A DNA stretch of 64,000 nucleotides from an uncultured archaeon (GCA_000965745.1 CP009479.1:1374457-1438456), one strand, 5' to 3'. Counted from the stretch's first letter, positions 8,867 to 18,671 are shown. Translations and numbers: made by a program. The notes: generated from the letters alone by a model not told the origin.

Positions 8867-9889
8867 ATGCAAGCTGCCTGTATGGACTGCGGTTCCAAAA
8901 GAAAGAATCTTGAGCATAGGTGCGTTGAATGCGGAGGTCTTTTCGAACTTCTCCCGGATTTTAAATACATGGAGAGAATGGAAAGCAATTTTCCATATAT
9001 CAGTGAGTGGCTATCCATCGGCGAAGTAGTGACTCCAATCGTGTCCAGGGGAGACCTATCATTCAAGCTGGATTATTTCTCACCAACTTACTCTTACAAG
9101 GACCGTGGTGCAAGGTCCCTTCTGTCCTACCTAAGAACAGAATCGAGAAAAAGTGGATTCCACTCAATAAACGAGGACTCCTCCGGGAATGCAGGAGCTG
9201 CTATCTCGGCTTATGGGTCTGTTTCGGGCTTCAATGTCAACATATTTGTACCTGAACGAACGTCACATGCAAAAATTGGCCAGATAGCCTCATATGGTGC
9301 GAATATCGTCAAGGTGCCCGGTTCAAGAGAGGATGTCCAGGCAGCTGCCGAAAGGGCTGAAGGAGTGTATGCGAGCCATGTGCTGATGCCTGAATTCAGG
9401 GACGGGATCAGAACACTTTCGTATGAAATATTCAAACAGTACAGCGGAGACATTCCAGATCATGTTTTTGTTCCGGTTTCGGCCGGAACCTTGCTCTTAG
9501 GGCTTTACTCAGGATTTAAGCACCTTCTGGAGAGCAATGAGATAAAAAGGATGCCGGGAATAGTTGCTGTTCAGACCGAACAGGTTTCACCCCTGTGCTC
9601 ACGGAAATCAGGAACCGATTTTAACCCGGACAGAAAGGTTGACTCCGTGGCTGATGCCCTTGTTTCAATGAAGCCGCCTCTGATTGTCAATATGATGGAA
9701 GCCGTAAGGGAAGGAAGTTGCATCACTGTTTCAGAGGAAGAGATAATTTCAGCTAGAAAAGACCTTTCCGGAATTGGGATGTATGTTGAATACAGCTCGG
9801 CTACAGTTTATGCGGCTTACAAAAAGAAAAACTTTGAGGGGAAATCCCTCCTTGTCCTTACAGGGAACGGGCTTAAGAATGTCCCATGA
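8867..9889 (+). CDS. thrC: threonine synthase (PLP-dependent)
   Basis: The 340-residue fold-type II PLP enzyme would convert O-phosphohomoserine to threonine. A short N-terminal zinc-ribbon-like segment has C5, C8, C19 and C22. The PLP lysine is K78 in SYKDRGA, followed by SSGNAGAAISAYG (phosphate loop neighbourhood) and GNGLK at the end. The N-terminal Cys pairs are typical of archaeal threonine synthases. A TATA-like CATTAATTAC about 26 nt before the ATG suggests a leaderless mRNA. A related PLP lyase acting on another substrate cannot be excluded. Confidence 0.85.
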   Translation: MQAACMDCGSKRKNLEHRCVECGGLFELLPDFKYMERMESNFPYISEWLSIGEVVTPIVSRGDLSFKLDYFSPTYSYKDRGARSLLSYLRTESRKSGFHSINEDSSGNAGAAISAYGSVSGFNVNIFVPERTSHAKIGQIASYGANIVKVPGSREDVQAAAERAEGVYASHVLMPEFRDGIRTLSYEIFKQYSGDIPDHVFVPVSAGTLLLGLYSGFKHLLESNEIKRMPGIVAVQTEQVSPLCSRKSGTDFNPDRKVDSVADALVSMKPPLIVNMMEAVREGSCITVSEEEIISARKDLSGIGMYVEYSSATVYAAYKKKNFEGKSLLVLTGNGLKNVP

Positions 9890-9894
9890 TAAAA

Positions 9895-10344
9895 TTACGC
9901 AGGTATTACAGGGTCCGGACTTTCAACACCATAACTCTTTCCATTGATTGAGAACTCATATGTGATCTCGGCTCCCCCTTTTCTGGCGAGAATAGAAACA
10001 GAACAGTACTTGGAGAGAGACAGGTTGATTGCCTTTCTGACCTTTGCCGGGTCAAGATTTCCAGTGAGCGTGTATTTTATGTTCGCCCTTGTGATCAACT
10101 TGGGAGGCTCCTCGTTTCGGTCAGCCTCGACTTCCACTGAATACGTTTTGAGATCCTCTCTCATTTTTGACAGAATGTTGACAACATCATCGCTGGAGCA
10201 GGCACCCATTGCGAGAAGCACGAACTCTGTCGGTGAAAAATTGCGGGCATTGTCCGAAATTGAGTTCTTGATGTTGACGGCCCCTTTGCCCTCAACAGTG
10301 CTGACAAACCCTTCTTTCTCGTCAAGTCTGAAGGATACTTTCAC
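9895..10344 (-). CDS. OsmC family protein
   Basis: The 149-residue protein has the two OsmC/Ohr cysteines, C49 (MGACSSDDV) and C114 (SKYCSVS), in the family spacing. OsmC/Ohr proteins reduce organic hydroperoxides using these thiols. The first helix region with an ACxxDDV pattern is closer to the OsmC-like branch than to Ohr. The likely start is GTG at 10344, with a GGAGG site about 10 nt upstream. It is the last gene of the tusA / flavoprotein / DUF1641 run (31-nt gap), so a role with reactive sulfur species as well as peroxides is possible; that is inference. Confidence 0.85.
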   Translation of the reverse strand: MKVSFRLDEKEGFVSTVEGKGAVNIKNSISDNARNFSPTEFVLLAMGACSSDDVVNILSKMREDLKTYSVEVEADRNEEPPKLITRANIKYTLTGNLDPAKVRKAINLSLSKYCSVSILARKGGAEITYEFSINGKSYGVESPDPVIPA

Positions 10345-10375
10345 TTAAACCAACCTCCCATGTTGACCGACCTTA

Positions 10376-10966
10376 TCAATCGTTCTGAACCTTTTGCAGA
10401 GATTTCCCCAGTTCCTTGAGCAGATTAAGAACTGCAGTGAGGCCTGATGCAATCTCAGGATCCTTGGTCATTGCCAGCAGTCTCATCATGGACAGTTTTT
10501 CGGGGTTTTTAGCTCCTGTAACCATTGAGTCAACGAGACCCTCTGAATCGAAGAGCAGTGCCTTCAGTGCGTCAGAAGTTGTCTCCCTGGAAAGTGCATA
10601 CATAACTCCCAGTATGGTATTGGCAGATTTCAGAACACCAGTTGTAAACTCCCTTGAGGAGAAGAACTTGCCTATGAATTCCACATCCGAAGGAAGGTAA
10701 TCCCCTGATATCCGGTCGATGAAGTCAACGATTCCGGCCTGCTTCAGCTTTCTGAACATTACAAGCATTGACTGGATCGCATCCCTGCTCTCAACTAACT
10801 CCATGATCAAGGGCTCAAGGTCATCACCATCTTCATCCTCGAACTCTGCAACCTCGTTTTTGGGAGTTTGCTCTACAGCCTGCTTTGGACTCTCCTCACT
10901 GGCAACTTCTTCCTTCTGCTGCTTCTCTTCCTGTATTTTTTCATCAGTTGATTTGTTTTCAGCCAT
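10376..10966 (-). CDS. DUF1641 family protein
   Basis: A 196-residue soluble protein. The first 50 residues are a charged, Glu/Lys/Gln-rich low-complexity tail. The rest (about 50-190) is the helical DUF1641 domain, with SRDAIQSMLVMFRKLKQAGIVDFIDR and a later LLAMTKDPEIASGLTAVLNLLKELG. The family has no established biochemical role; it is found beside flavoprotein or dehydrogenase genes, where a scaffold role is suspected. Here it starts 11 nt after the SQR-like flavoprotein gene, with a GAGGAGA ribosome site. It contains no cysteine. Confidence 0.75.
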   Translation of the reverse strand: MAENKSTDEKIQEEKQQKEEVASEESPKQAVEQTPKNEVAEFEDEDGDDLEPLIMELVESRDAIQSMLVMFRKLKQAGIVDFIDRISGDYLPSDVEFIGKFFSSREFTTGVLKSANTILGVMYALSRETTSDALKALLFDSEGLVDSMVTGAKNPEKLSMMRLLAMTKDPEIASGLTAVLNLLKELGKSLQKVQND

Positions 10967-10977
10967 AATCTATCTCC

Positions 10978-12120
10978 TCACAATATCCCCCTTACAACTC
11001 CAGAGAAGTAGGTATCTGATGATGCCCACTTGAGCAGGTAATCTGCCTTGCTTGCAAAAGAAACTCTCGGCTCCTTCTCGTATGAGAAATAAAGGCTCAA
11101 AGCTCGGTCGTCTCCCACCATGGTCGTCCAGTACACATCCCCGTTGTATTCCTTGTCGTAAGGGTTACCCACAAGCTCGTGGGTTATTCTGCTTGCAAGG
11201 AATTCTGCCTGCGATTTTGCAGAAGCCCCTGATTTTGCCACAGGGATGTTGGCAGTGTCTCCAATTGCGAATACATCGTCATAATCCTTGTAGTTAAGCT
11301 TGTTCTTGTCCACAAGGACAAATCCATCTTCTCCGGCAAGGCCTGAATCTCCAAGGTACCTCTGGCCTTTGTGTGGTGGAACCAGGACAAGAAGGCCGTA
11401 TTTAGCTGAATCCCCGTCCTTTGAAGTGAGCTCTTTGTTCTTTGCGTTTACGGAGCTTACTTTGAAGTTTGTAACCAGGTTGATGCCCTTTTCTTCGAAC
11501 TTGGCCTCTACATGGTCTGAAACGCCTTTAATATCAAAAGCCCTGTCCGAGGGGGACAGAAAGTGAATGTTAGTCTTATCCCTTGTACCGTTTCTTCTCA
11601 AGTATTCATCAAGCATCATGGCAAATTCAAAAGGACCAGGAGGGTATTGGAACGGTCCATCAGGCTGCCCTATGACAATATCCCCTGACCTGAACGTCTT
11701 GAGATGCTCTCTCAGGTTCAGAGAATCCTGAAGACTGTAGAAGTGTTTAGCCTCTCCTTCATATCCTGGGATGTCCTCATAGGCAAAACGGGTACCTGAG
11801 GCAAGGACAAGGTAGTCATAACTGTATGTTCTCCCCGATGTTCCAGTCAGAGAACGCTGCTCTATGTTTACGTTCGCTATTTCATCCTCTATGTAGTCCA
11901 CACCATGGTTGAAGAGGAATCTTGTCTCTTTTACACTATCCTTATATCTTTTCAGACCTACGGGAATGGTTATCCCATCTGACTTGAAATAATGCGTTGT
12001 GGATTTGCCAACAACAGCTATACTTGCTTCTCTAGGTCTCAAAAGGAACCTGAGCTTGTTGGCTAGCATTATCCCAGCGCTTCCGTCTCCGACAATAATT
12101 ATTCTAGTTGGGGCAAACAT
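10978..12120 (-). CDS. SQR-like FAD-dependent oxidoreductase, cysteine-free
   Basis: The 380-residue flavoprotein has an N-terminal dinucleotide fold GDGSAG at residues 11-16, YDYLVLASGTRF, and a late FAD motif DDVFAIGDTANIPV. The overall plan is that of sulfide:quinone oxidoreductase and type II NADH dehydrogenase. True SQRs use redox cysteines; this protein has none anywhere, so sulfide oxidation by the known mechanism is unlikely. The TusA stop and this ATG are adjacent (TGAATG), with GGTGA inside the end of tusA. Neighbours indicate sulfur-carrier or redox work. It could alternatively be an NADH:quinone or ferredoxin-linked enzyme. Confidence 0.8.
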   Translation of the reverse strand: MFAPTRIIIVGDGSAGIMLANKLRFLLRPREASIAVVGKSTTHYFKSDGITIPVGLKRYKDSVKETRFLFNHGVDYIEDEIANVNIEQRSLTGTSGRTYSYDYLVLASGTRFAYEDIPGYEGEAKHFYSLQDSLNLREHLKTFRSGDIVIGQPDGPFQYPPGPFEFAMMLDEYLRRNGTRDKTNIHFLSPSDRAFDIKGVSDHVEAKFEEKGINLVTNFKVSSVNAKNKELTSKDGDSAKYGLLVLVPPHKGQRYLGDSGLAGEDGFVLVDKNKLNYKDYDDVFAIGDTANIPVAKSGASAKSQAEFLASRITHELVGNPYDKEYNGDVYWTTMVGDDRALSLYFSYEKEPRVSFASKADYLLKWASSDTYFSGVVRGIL

Positions 12121-12387
12121 TCACATTTCACCTGCTATTTTTTTCACAGCTACTTCGTAATATCCTTCTCTCTCAAAGTCGCCTAAAAATTCATTTCCCG
12201 ATTTTCTGGCCCAGGCTCTGCAGTCAACCTTCACGCCTTCATCCGTGGAATAGACAGATATGATGTCTCCGGCTGCGAGGTTCTTGAACTCGTCAATCAA
12301 TCTCAAAAGAGGTCCGGGACACGGAATACCCCTGGCATCAACGACTTTGTCGGGCCTGAGAGAAGGGCTACTATCCATCGCACTCAT
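12121..12387 (-). CDS. tusA: TusA/SirA-family sulfur carrier protein
   Basis: The 88-residue protein has the family signature DARGIPCPGPLLRL, with the sulfur-carrying C23 in a CPxP motif, and a second cysteine at C56. TusA-type proteins carry sulfane sulfur as a persulfide in tRNA thiolation, cofactor synthesis or dissimilatory sulfur metabolism. The first gene of the four-gene minus-strand operon, it suggests persulfide transfer to or from the downstream flavoprotein. The ATG at 12387 or the one at 12378 could start the protein; the promoter is weak and does not decide. Confidence 0.9.
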   Translation of the reverse strand: MSAMDSSPSLRPDKVVDARGIPCPGPLLRLIDEFKNLAAGDIISVYSTDEGVKVDCRAWARKSGNEFLGDFEREGYYEVAVKKIAGEM

Positions 12388-12612
12388 ATTATAAACTTAA
12401 TAATAGTATTTTCGGGCTATCTTTATTAAAATCAGCAATAGGGCACAACAGCTTTCGACAGCCATCATGGAGACTAAACATCTTTTCATCTTGTGCCATT
12501 GATAACAGTATAAACTGGCTTAACTACTTCCGCAAATCCGTAAATTTTGACAACTTATACTGCGGCATTCAAACATTTTTGTACGGCCGATCGCAGTTGA
12601 CTCAACCAACCG

Positions 12613-12649
12613 CATGTAAAGAATATATATCGAGTCAAGATTCGGAGAC
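12613..12649 (+). promoter_or_regulatory. promoter of rpoL
   Basis: AAGAATATATATCG places a TATA box about 28 nt before the ATG at 12650, implying a leaderless transcript. The preceding 220 nt (12388-12612) shows no gene or RNA that I can support. Confidence 0.5.
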
Positions 12650-12952
12650 ATGGATTCCCAGTTCAGAGTCGTTTCCAAGGAAAAAAATTCTATCGTATTC
12701 GAAATGTTGAACTACGACAACACATTGTTAAGGCCACTTGTTGAAGAGCTCCTCAGGGACGAACAGGTGGAAGAGTCAAGGTATTATATCAAGCACCCTG
12801 TTATAGATAACCCACAGATTTTCATAAAGGTGAAGACAGGTAAGCCGCAGGCTGCACTCAAGCGTTCACTCAAGAAGCTGAGCAAGATCTATGAGAACCT
12901 GTCTACTGAATTGGCCAAAGAATTAAAGGAACAAAACGGAAAGCAGGCCTAA
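12650..12952 (+). CDS. rpoL: RNA polymerase subunit L (Rpb11-like)
   Basis: The 100-residue protein matches archaeal RpoL. It has the alpha-motif core (SIVFEMLNYDNTLLRPLVEELLRDEQVEESRYYIKHPVIDNPQIFIKVKTG), and a C-terminal helix pairs with subunit D in the polymerase assembly platform. It is slightly longer than some RpoL because of a charged C-terminal tail. It is followed by the tRNA methyltransferase gene after 11 nt, a likely operon. Confidence 0.92.
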   Translation: MDSQFRVVSKEKNSIVFEMLNYDNTLLRPLVEELLRDEQVEESRYYIKHPVIDNPQIFIKVKTGKPQAALKRSLKKLSKIYENLSTELAKELKEQNGKQA

Positions 12953-12963
12953 TCTCGAAAGTG

Positions 12964-13938
12964 ATGAATGATCGTTTTTTTGTAGAATTCAGCCGTGAGA
13001 ATTCAGAAGCGGCAAAATTTGAACTTCTGACTGTTGAAAAGTCATCTCACAGTTTCACAACAGCAGTTCTCGAGGATCAGTTTGCAATAGTCGAGGGACG
13101 TCCTGATTATATTATGGACTGTTCATTCGTAAACTATGTTTCGAAGATTCTAGAACAAAAGGAAAGTTACCATGATTTCACAGATACTTATTTACCCGAG
13201 GGTAGCTTCTTCACACGGGTAAAAGACTTCGATGCATGCCACAACGCCAACTCTGAACCGGAAATAGGAAGGATCATCAAGGGAGACCACACTGTAACCT
13301 TCAAGAATCCCGATTTCAAAGTAAGGGCAATTCATGCAGGGAGCTGGTATCTTTCAGTTGTAGTCTACGAGAAAGACAAAAAATCCATGGAAGCCAGAAG
13401 AGCCCCACTCCGGCCATTCTTCTCACCAATAGCAATTCATCCCAAGTACGCTAGATACCTCGTTAATACAACAGAAACAAAGCCCAAGGACACTATTCTT
13501 GACCCGTTCTGTGGCACAGGAGGCATACTCCTCGAAGCAGGACTGATGGGCAGGAGGATCAAAGGCAACGACTTCTCCTTAAACATGGTGAAGGGTGCAA
13601 GGCTCAACCTGAAATATTTCAATCTCAAGGATTATACAATTCTCAACAGGGACATAGCGGACCTGGAACTCGATACTAGCGTGGACGGTATTGCTACCGA
13701 TCTCCCTTATGGAAGGAATTCCAACATGAAGGCAGAGTCCTTGAGAGACCTCTACAGGACGGCGTTCGCAAAGTTCCATGAATTGCTCAAGCCCGGGGGA
13801 GTGGCGTCCATTATAATTTCGGACACTGATCTGCTCGTGTTTGCAGACGGCTTATTTGAATCTGGCAAGATCGTGGGTGTACCTCAGCACAGGTCACTTA
13901 CAAGATATTTTGTGCATTTGAAAAAGCTAGATACTTAA
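12964..13938 (+). CDS. trmG10: tRNA (guanine10-N2)-methyltransferase
   Basis: The 324-residue protein has an N-terminal THUMP-like half and a C-terminal class I methyltransferase domain. The latter shows DPFCGTGGILLEAGLMG (SAM motif I, about residues 180-196) and TDLPYGRNS (catalytic motif IV, a variant of D/N-PPY in which Leu replaces the first Pro). This matches archaeal Trm-G10 enzymes that make m2G or m2,2G at tRNA position 10. The frame also opens at a GTG (12961) directly before this ATG; I chose the ATG. It is cotranscribed with rpoL. Confidence 0.85.
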   Translation: MNDRFFVEFSRENSEAAKFELLTVEKSSHSFTTAVLEDQFAIVEGRPDYIMDCSFVNYVSKILEQKESYHDFTDTYLPEGSFFTRVKDFDACHNANSEPEIGRIIKGDHTVTFKNPDFKVRAIHAGSWYLSVVVYEKDKKSMEARRAPLRPFFSPIAIHPKYARYLVNTTETKPKDTILDPFCGTGGILLEAGLMGRRIKGNDFSLNMVKGARLNLKYFNLKDYTILNRDIADLELDTSVDGIATDLPYGRNSNMKAESLRDLYRTAFAKFHELLKPGGVASIIISDTDLLVFADGLFESGKIVGVPQHRSLTRYFVHLKKLDT

Positions 13939-13980
13939 TGACCAGTTAAGTTTATGTAGAAGAACAAATATACCAAGCAG

Positions 13981-14517
13981 ATGTCAGAGGAAGCATGCAC
14001 TATGGATTCCTTAACTGATCCTATTTCAGAAGAGTTGAACAACTCAAAAATGAGACAGGCCAAATTCGGCGCAATAATGGCTGAGAAATCTATGAAAACA
14101 ATAGAGTCCCTGCTGTCTGAGGTGTCTTATTACAAAGACCAGGTCATAAGGCAGAGGGCGGAAATTGACAATTATGTAAAAGCCAAAGAAAGGGAGGTAA
14201 AGAACATCCAGGAATATGCCAACAGGGACCTCATAAAAGGTTTGCTTCCGATCCTCGATTCAATTGACTCCGCACTGCTCAACGAGCCCGACTCAAAGGT
14301 TGCCGGGGTTGTGAGAGGACAGATATTAAAAATACTGTCGCAATACGGGTTCAAGCCAATCGAGGCAAAAGGAATGAAATTCGATCCATACTTCCATGAA
14401 GCAATTTCGGTCACCGAGAACGGGGATGACGGAATGATAGTGGAGGAGATACAGAAAGGTTACATGCTAAAGGATAACGTAATAAGGACATCGAAAGTAA
14501 TTGTAGGAAAGAGGTGA
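13981..14517 (+). CDS. grpE: GrpE nucleotide exchange factor
   Basis: The 178-residue protein has the GrpE plan: a long N-terminal coiled coil (about residues 20-85, with [17 protein letters not shown]), [19 protein letters not shown], and a beta domain with [40 protein letters not shown]. It releases ADP from DnaK. It heads a grpE-dnaK-dnaJ operon. Such sets are of bacterial origin and are found in some archaea, including Thermoplasma. Confidence 0.95.
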   Translation: MSEEACTMDSLTDPISEELNNSKMRQAKFGAIMAEKSMKTIESLLSEVSYYKDQVIRQRAEIDNYVKAKEREVKNIQEYANRDLIKGLLPILDSIDSALLNEPDSKVAGVVRGQILKILSQYGFKPIEAKGMKFDPYFHEAISVTENGDDGMIVEEIQKGYMLKDNVIRTSKVIVGKR

Positions 14518-14522
14518 ATATT

Positions 14523-16379
14523 GTGGGAAAAATAATAGGAATTGATCTTGGAACAAGTAATTCAGCAGCAGCGGCTGTTATCTCTGGGAAGCCGACCATA
14601 ATCCCTAGTGCTGAGGGGGTCTCAATTGGCGGAAAGTCATTCCCCAGTTATGTGGCAATGACCAAAGACGGGGACCTTCTGGTCGGTGAGCCTGCCAGGA
14701 GGCAGGCATTACTGAATCCGGAAGGAACAGTATACGCTGCCAAAAGGAAGATGGGGACCGATCATAAGTTCAACATTTTTGGTAAGGAATACACTCCGCA
14801 GCAAATATCTGCATTCATACTGCAGAAGATAAAAAAAGATGCTGAGGCATTTCTTGGGGAGCCTGTCACAGAAGCAGTAATAACCGTGCCAGCTTACTTC
14901 AATGATAACCAGAGGCAGGCCACAAAGGATGCAGGATCAATAGCAGGTCTTGAGGTAAAAAGAATCATAAATGAGCCCACGGCGGCGTCACTCGCTTATG
15001 GGATTGACAAGTCGGACCAGTCGCAGAAGATTCTCGTTTTCGATCTTGGAGGTGGTACGCTTGACGTCACCATAATGGACTTTGGAGAGGGCGTCTTTGA
15101 AGTCGTATCAACATCGGGAGACACAAATCTTGGCGGAACCGACATGGACGAATCAATAATCAAGTTCCTCGCAGAGGATTTCAAGAGCAAGGAAGGAATA
15201 GACCTTCTTAAGGACAGGTCTGCGTATATAAGACTCAAGGACGCAGCTGAAAAGGCTAAGATTGAGCTTTCATCCTCAACAACAACGGAGATCAATATTC
15301 CTTATATCTCGGCTACCCAGGACGGCCCCAAACATCTCCAGTACAATCTTTCCAGAGCCAAGTTCGAGGAACTCATTGCACCGATAATCGAGAAGGCAAA
15401 GGCACCAATAGACGATGCCTTGAAGGCAGGCAATATGGGCAAAGATGACCTGACAAGAGTAATCCTGGTCGGTGGCCCGACGAGAATACCACTCGTGCGC
15501 AAGTTTGTTGAGGACTACATTGGCCAGAAGATTGAGGGCGGTGTCGATCCGATGGAGTGTGTCGCAACGGGGGCAGCTCTGCAGGGAGCAGTAATCTCAG
15601 GAGATATCAAGGACATAGTTCTTCTTGATGTTACACCGCTTACTCTGGGCATAGAGACCCTCGGCGGTGTGGTAACTCCTCTTATTCCAGCCAACACAAC
15701 CATTCCGGCAAAGAAGTCCCAGACATTTACTACAGCGGCTGATATGCAGACAGCAGTGACAGTTCATGTGGTTCAGGGGGAAAGGCCCATGGCAGCAGAT
15801 AACGTATCACTGGGGATGTTTAATCTGACTGGAATTCCTGCGGCCCCAAGGGGCGTTCCACAAATAGAGGTAACATTCGATATAGACTCAAACGGGATTC
15901 TGAACGTGTCTGCTGTTGACAAAGGTACCGGCAAGAAGCAGAGCATATCTATAACTGCCTCTAACAAGCTTTCCCAGGACGAAATAGACAAGATGAAAAA
16001 ACAGGCAGAAGAATACGCAGAGCAGGACAGGAAAAAGAAAGAAGAGATTGAGCAGATTAACAACGCTGAAACACTGGCTTACACTGTTGAAAAGACAGTC
16101 AACGAGGCAGGGGACAAGATAGATGAAGACACAAAAACCAGGATTCAGGGCTCTGTGGCAGACCTAAGGAAAGCGATATCTGTCAATGACCTAAACAAGG
16201 TCAGGGAGCTCAGCGACTCACTTACCAAGGAGATACAGGAAATAGGCTCCAAGATGTACCAGCCTTCAGGAGAAGAGCAGGCGGCATCAGACGAATCGTC
16301 TCAGGAAGCTGCGGGGGACCAGCAGAAAGATGAAGGCGATGAAAAGGTAGTGGACGCTGAGTATCAGGACAAAGAGTAA
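14523..16379 (+). CDS. dnaK: molecular chaperone DnaK (Hsp70)
   Basis: The 618-residue Hsp70 has an ATPase domain with [25 protein letters not shown] and [13 protein letters not shown], then a substrate domain and helical lid, ending in an acidic tail. Like other archaeal and Gram-positive-type DnaKs it lacks the extra loop in the N-terminal lobe. I chose the GTG at 14523 over an in-frame GTG at 14514, because GAGGTGA (14511-14517), which also contains the grpE stop, sits 5 nt before it and the protein then begins [10 protein letters not shown] like its relatives. Confidence 0.96.
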   Translation: MGKIIGIDLGTSNSAAAAVISGKPTIIPSAEGVSIGGKSFPSYVAMTKDGDLLVGEPARRQALLNPEGTVYAAKRKMGTDHKFNIFGKEYTPQQISAFILQKIKKDAEAFLGEPVTEAVITVPAYFNDNQRQATKDAGSIAGLEVKRIINEPTAASLAYGIDKSDQSQKILVFDLGGGTLDVTIMDFGEGVFEVVSTSGDTNLGGTDMDESIIKFLAEDFKSKEGIDLLKDRSAYIRLKDAAEKAKIELSSSTTTEINIPYISATQDGPKHLQYNLSRAKFEELIAPIIEKAKAPIDDALKAGNMGKDDLTRVILVGGPTRIPLVRKFVEDYIGQKIEGGVDPMECVATGAALQGAVISGDIKDIVLLDVTPLTLGIETLGGVVTPLIPANTTIPAKKSQTFTTAADMQTAVTVHVVQGERPMAADNVSLGMFNLTGIPAAPRGVPQIEVTFDIDSNGILNVSAVDKGTGKKQSISITASNKLSQDEIDKMKKQAEEYAEQDRKKKEEIEQINNAETLAYTVEKTVNEAGDKIDEDTKTRIQGSVADLRKAISVNDLNKVRELSDSLTKEIQEIGSKMYQPSGEEQAASDESSQEAAGDQQKDEGDEKVVDAEYQDKE

Positions 16380-16398
16380 ACAAAGATTGATGAATTAA

Positions 16399-17508
16399 AT
16401 GCCAAGGGACTATTACGAAGTACTCGGAGTTTCAAAGGGCGCGTCTCAGGATGAGATAAAGAAGGCTTTCAGAGCCTTGGCTAGAAAATACCATCCTGAC
16501 GCCAACCCGAACAATAAAGAAGCAGCGGAAGAGAAATTCAAGGAGATCGGGGAAGCATACGAAGTACTATCAGACGAAAATAAGAGGCGCATGTATGACC
16601 AGACAGGGTCGGTCGACTTCGGCTCAGGGAGGCAGGATTTCAGATGGGAGGACTTCTCACACTTTAATGACTTCGGTGACCTCGGCGATATATTCAAGAC
16701 TATATTTGGCGGTGGAGGGGGCGGTTTTGGAGACTCCTTTTTCAGTGGTTTCCATGACAGCGGACCGGACCTTGACATGGCCGTCCAGATAAAGGTAAAC
16801 CTTGAGGATGCCTACAAAGGGTCTAAGAAGAGCGTCAAGTACAGGAGAAATGCCAGCTGTGATGCTTGCAAAGGCACAGGAGCCAAGAACCAGAAGCTCA
16901 CAACGTGCAAAACGTGCAATGGATCAGGTCAGCAGAGGGTTGTTCAGGGCCAGGGATTCTTCAGGATGGTATCGGTAACCACTTGCCATGCCTGCAATGG
17001 AAAGGGAAGAATACCTGTAGAGCCGTGTTCCGTATGCAAGGGAAACGGTTCAAACCCAATTACAGAGGACCTCTCCATAAGCATTCCAAAAGGGGCTGTG
17101 GACAACCTCAGGCTTCGTCTCAAAGGGAAGGGGCAGTCACACAACGGAAGGACAGGCGACCTGTATGTGATATTAAGGGTCGAGGAAGACAGATCGATCA
17201 GGCGAAGGAATGACGATATCATAGTTGACAGATCGGTAAGCTTCCCTCAAGCAGCTCTCGGAACTGACATGGATATTGACATATTCGGCAACAGTTACGA
17301 CCTGAATGTTCCGCCCGGAACACAGCCTGGCGAGATTCTGAGGATAAAGGGGGCTGGAATGCCCAGACTTAATTCAAAGGGGTCAGGCGACCTGCTGGTA
17401 CGTGTAAACGTTGAAGTACCAAAGCATCTCAACTCCAAGCAGAAGGATCTTGTCAAGCAGCTCATGGAAGAGTTTGAAAAGAAAAAAGGCTGGTTCCACA
17501 ACAACTGA
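16399..17508 (+). CDS. dnaJ: co-chaperone DnaJ (Hsp40, type I)
   Basis: The 369-residue protein has a full type I layout: J domain (residues 1-68) with the HPD tripeptide in KYHPDANP, a Gly/Phe-rich linker (about 88-120), four CxxCxGxG zinc repeats ([32 protein letters not shown]) and two C-terminal beta domains. It stimulates DnaK ATPase and delivers clients. It lies 19 nt after dnaK in the same operon. T5 at 17516-17520 may end the transcript. Confidence 0.96.
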   Translation: MPRDYYEVLGVSKGASQDEIKKAFRALARKYHPDANPNNKEAAEEKFKEIGEAYEVLSDENKRRMYDQTGSVDFGSGRQDFRWEDFSHFNDFGDLGDIFKTIFGGGGGGFGDSFFSGFHDSGPDLDMAVQIKVNLEDAYKGSKKSVKYRRNASCDACKGTGAKNQKLTTCKTCNGSGQQRVVQGQGFFRMVSVTTCHACNGKGRIPVEPCSVCKGNGSNPITEDLSISIPKGAVDNLRLRLKGKGQSHNGRTGDLYVILRVEEDRSIRRRNDDIIVDRSVSFPQAALGTDMDIDIFGNSYDLNVPPGTQPGEILRIKGAGMPRLNSKGSGDLLVRVNVEVPKHLNSKQKDLVKQLMEEFEKKKGWFHNN

Positions 17509-17554
17509 ACTCACCTTTTTGGGCAAGACTCAGTTATGCTCCAGTTCACGGTTA

Positions 17555-17743
17555 TCAACACAATGGGGTAAAAGGAACATCTCCACACACTACAAGGAAA
17601 GCAAGAGATACCAGAATAGCAAAGGGGCTGGTGCCGGAAGTTCCGGGCAAATATCGCTGCTCGACTGCCAGAATCACCAGAGAAATAATGAAAGCTGCAA
17701 TCGTCGCCCTTCTCTCATTCCTCAAGGTAGGGCTTGTTAACAT
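17555..17743 (-). CDS. possible small two-helix membrane protein
   Basis: A 62-residue ORF with two hydrophobic stretches, ATIAAFIISLVILAVEQ (about 13-29) and PFAILVSLAFLVVCG (about 40-54), separated by a short polar loop. A TATA-like GTATAAAAATATAAG near 17790-17805 on the same strand would start a transcript about 27 nt before the ATG. No antisense gene overlaps it. I do not recognise a family. Evidence is composition, hydropathy and promoter only. Confidence 0.4.
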   Translation of the reverse strand: MLTSPTLRNERRATIAAFIISLVILAVEQRYLPGTSGTSPFAILVSLAFLVVCGDVPFTPLC

Positions 17744-17950
17744 TCTTTGAGTGGATTCCTCACACTTCGGGATTCTTTTTACACGCTTCTTATATTTTTA
17801 TACTCAGGTATGTGCTATTCTGACGGTGGTAGAAAGATATTTTGCGGGGGAGCTGTCCCCAGCGGAAGCCCTGACTGATTGCAGGTATCAAAGCCCAATA
17901 ACACCTGCAGCACGGAAAAATATAAATGCATACAAAATAATGGTTTAGCA

Positions 17951-18403
17951 ATGAAAGTACTAATTGCCTTTGACAATTCCCAGGCATCCAAAAACGCGCT
18001 CAACTTCGCCCTTAAAATGAAGCCTGTTGTGGACGAGTACTATATCGCATACGTAACGCCGACAGTAATCGGCGCAGGCCCAACCTTTGATGCGTATGTT
18101 CCCGCGTCAGTTTACCAGAGGCAAGAGCAGACTGCGGATAACGTTCTGAACATGGCTCGTGAACTAATGGAAAGGCGCGGAGTCACCGCAACATTCCTGA
18201 AACTTGATGCTTCGGGAGACCAGGTGGCAAGAGTCATAGTCAACACCGCCAAGGAAAATGGTGTTGACCTTATAATCACAGGAACCAGGAAGCTGGCTGG
18301 CCTCAGTAGGGTTCTTCTCGGATCGGTGAGCACAGAAATAATCAAACTTTCTGAAATTCCAACACTCGTCGCGCCACCCGTGGAGGAAACTGAGAAAGAA
18401 TGA
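17951..18403 (+). CDS. universal stress protein (UspA family)
   Basis: The 150-residue protein has the single-domain Usp fold: MKVLIAFDNSQASKNALNFAL at the N-terminus and IITGTRKLAGLSRVLLGSVSTEII at the C-terminus. The latter is the glycine-rich ATP-binding signature, so an ATP-binding Usp is likely. A TATA box AAAAATATAAATG about 28 nt before the ATG at 17951 supports this start over longer upstream readings. It is transcribed alone. Confidence 0.88.
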   Translation: MKVLIAFDNSQASKNALNFALKMKPVVDEYYIAYVTPTVIGAGPTFDAYVPASVYQRQEQTADNVLNMARELMERRGVTATFLKLDASGDQVARVIVNTAKENGVDLIITGTRKLAGLSRVLLGSVSTEIIKLSEIPTLVAPPVEETEKE

Positions 18404-18443
18404 CACGTTTTTATATCTCTCCAGCATAAAGGGGTAGATTTGG

Positions 18444-18671
18444 ATGGGAAGTATCAGACCTTCAAGCATTAAGAGAATCGCAGAAGAATTTGCCGAAAAA
18501 CACCAGGACAAGTTCAATGAGGACTTCGAGAACAACAAGGAAATCATAAAGCAGTCTATCGGCGGAATCTCCAAAAAAACCGGCAACCTCATAGCTGGGT
18601 ATATCACCAGGTATGTAGTCAAGAAGAAAGAGAAACTGCAGAGAGAAATGGAAGAAAACGTGGTTGCGTAA
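18444..18671 (+). CDS. rps17e: 30S ribosomal protein S17e
   Basis: A 75-residue basic protein with the S17e signature: MGSIRPSSIKRIAEEFAEKHQDKFNEDFENNKEII, then NLIAGYITRYVVKKKEK. It is slightly longer than many archaeal S17e because of a charged C-terminal helix. A TATA-like TTTTTATATCTC lies about 30 nt upstream. A T-rich tract (18690-18702) follows, and then an insertion sequence begins. Confidence 0.9.
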   Translation: MGSIRPSSIKRIAEEFAEKHQDKFNEDFENNKEIIKQSIGGISKKTGNLIAGYITRYVVKKKEKLQREMEENVVA

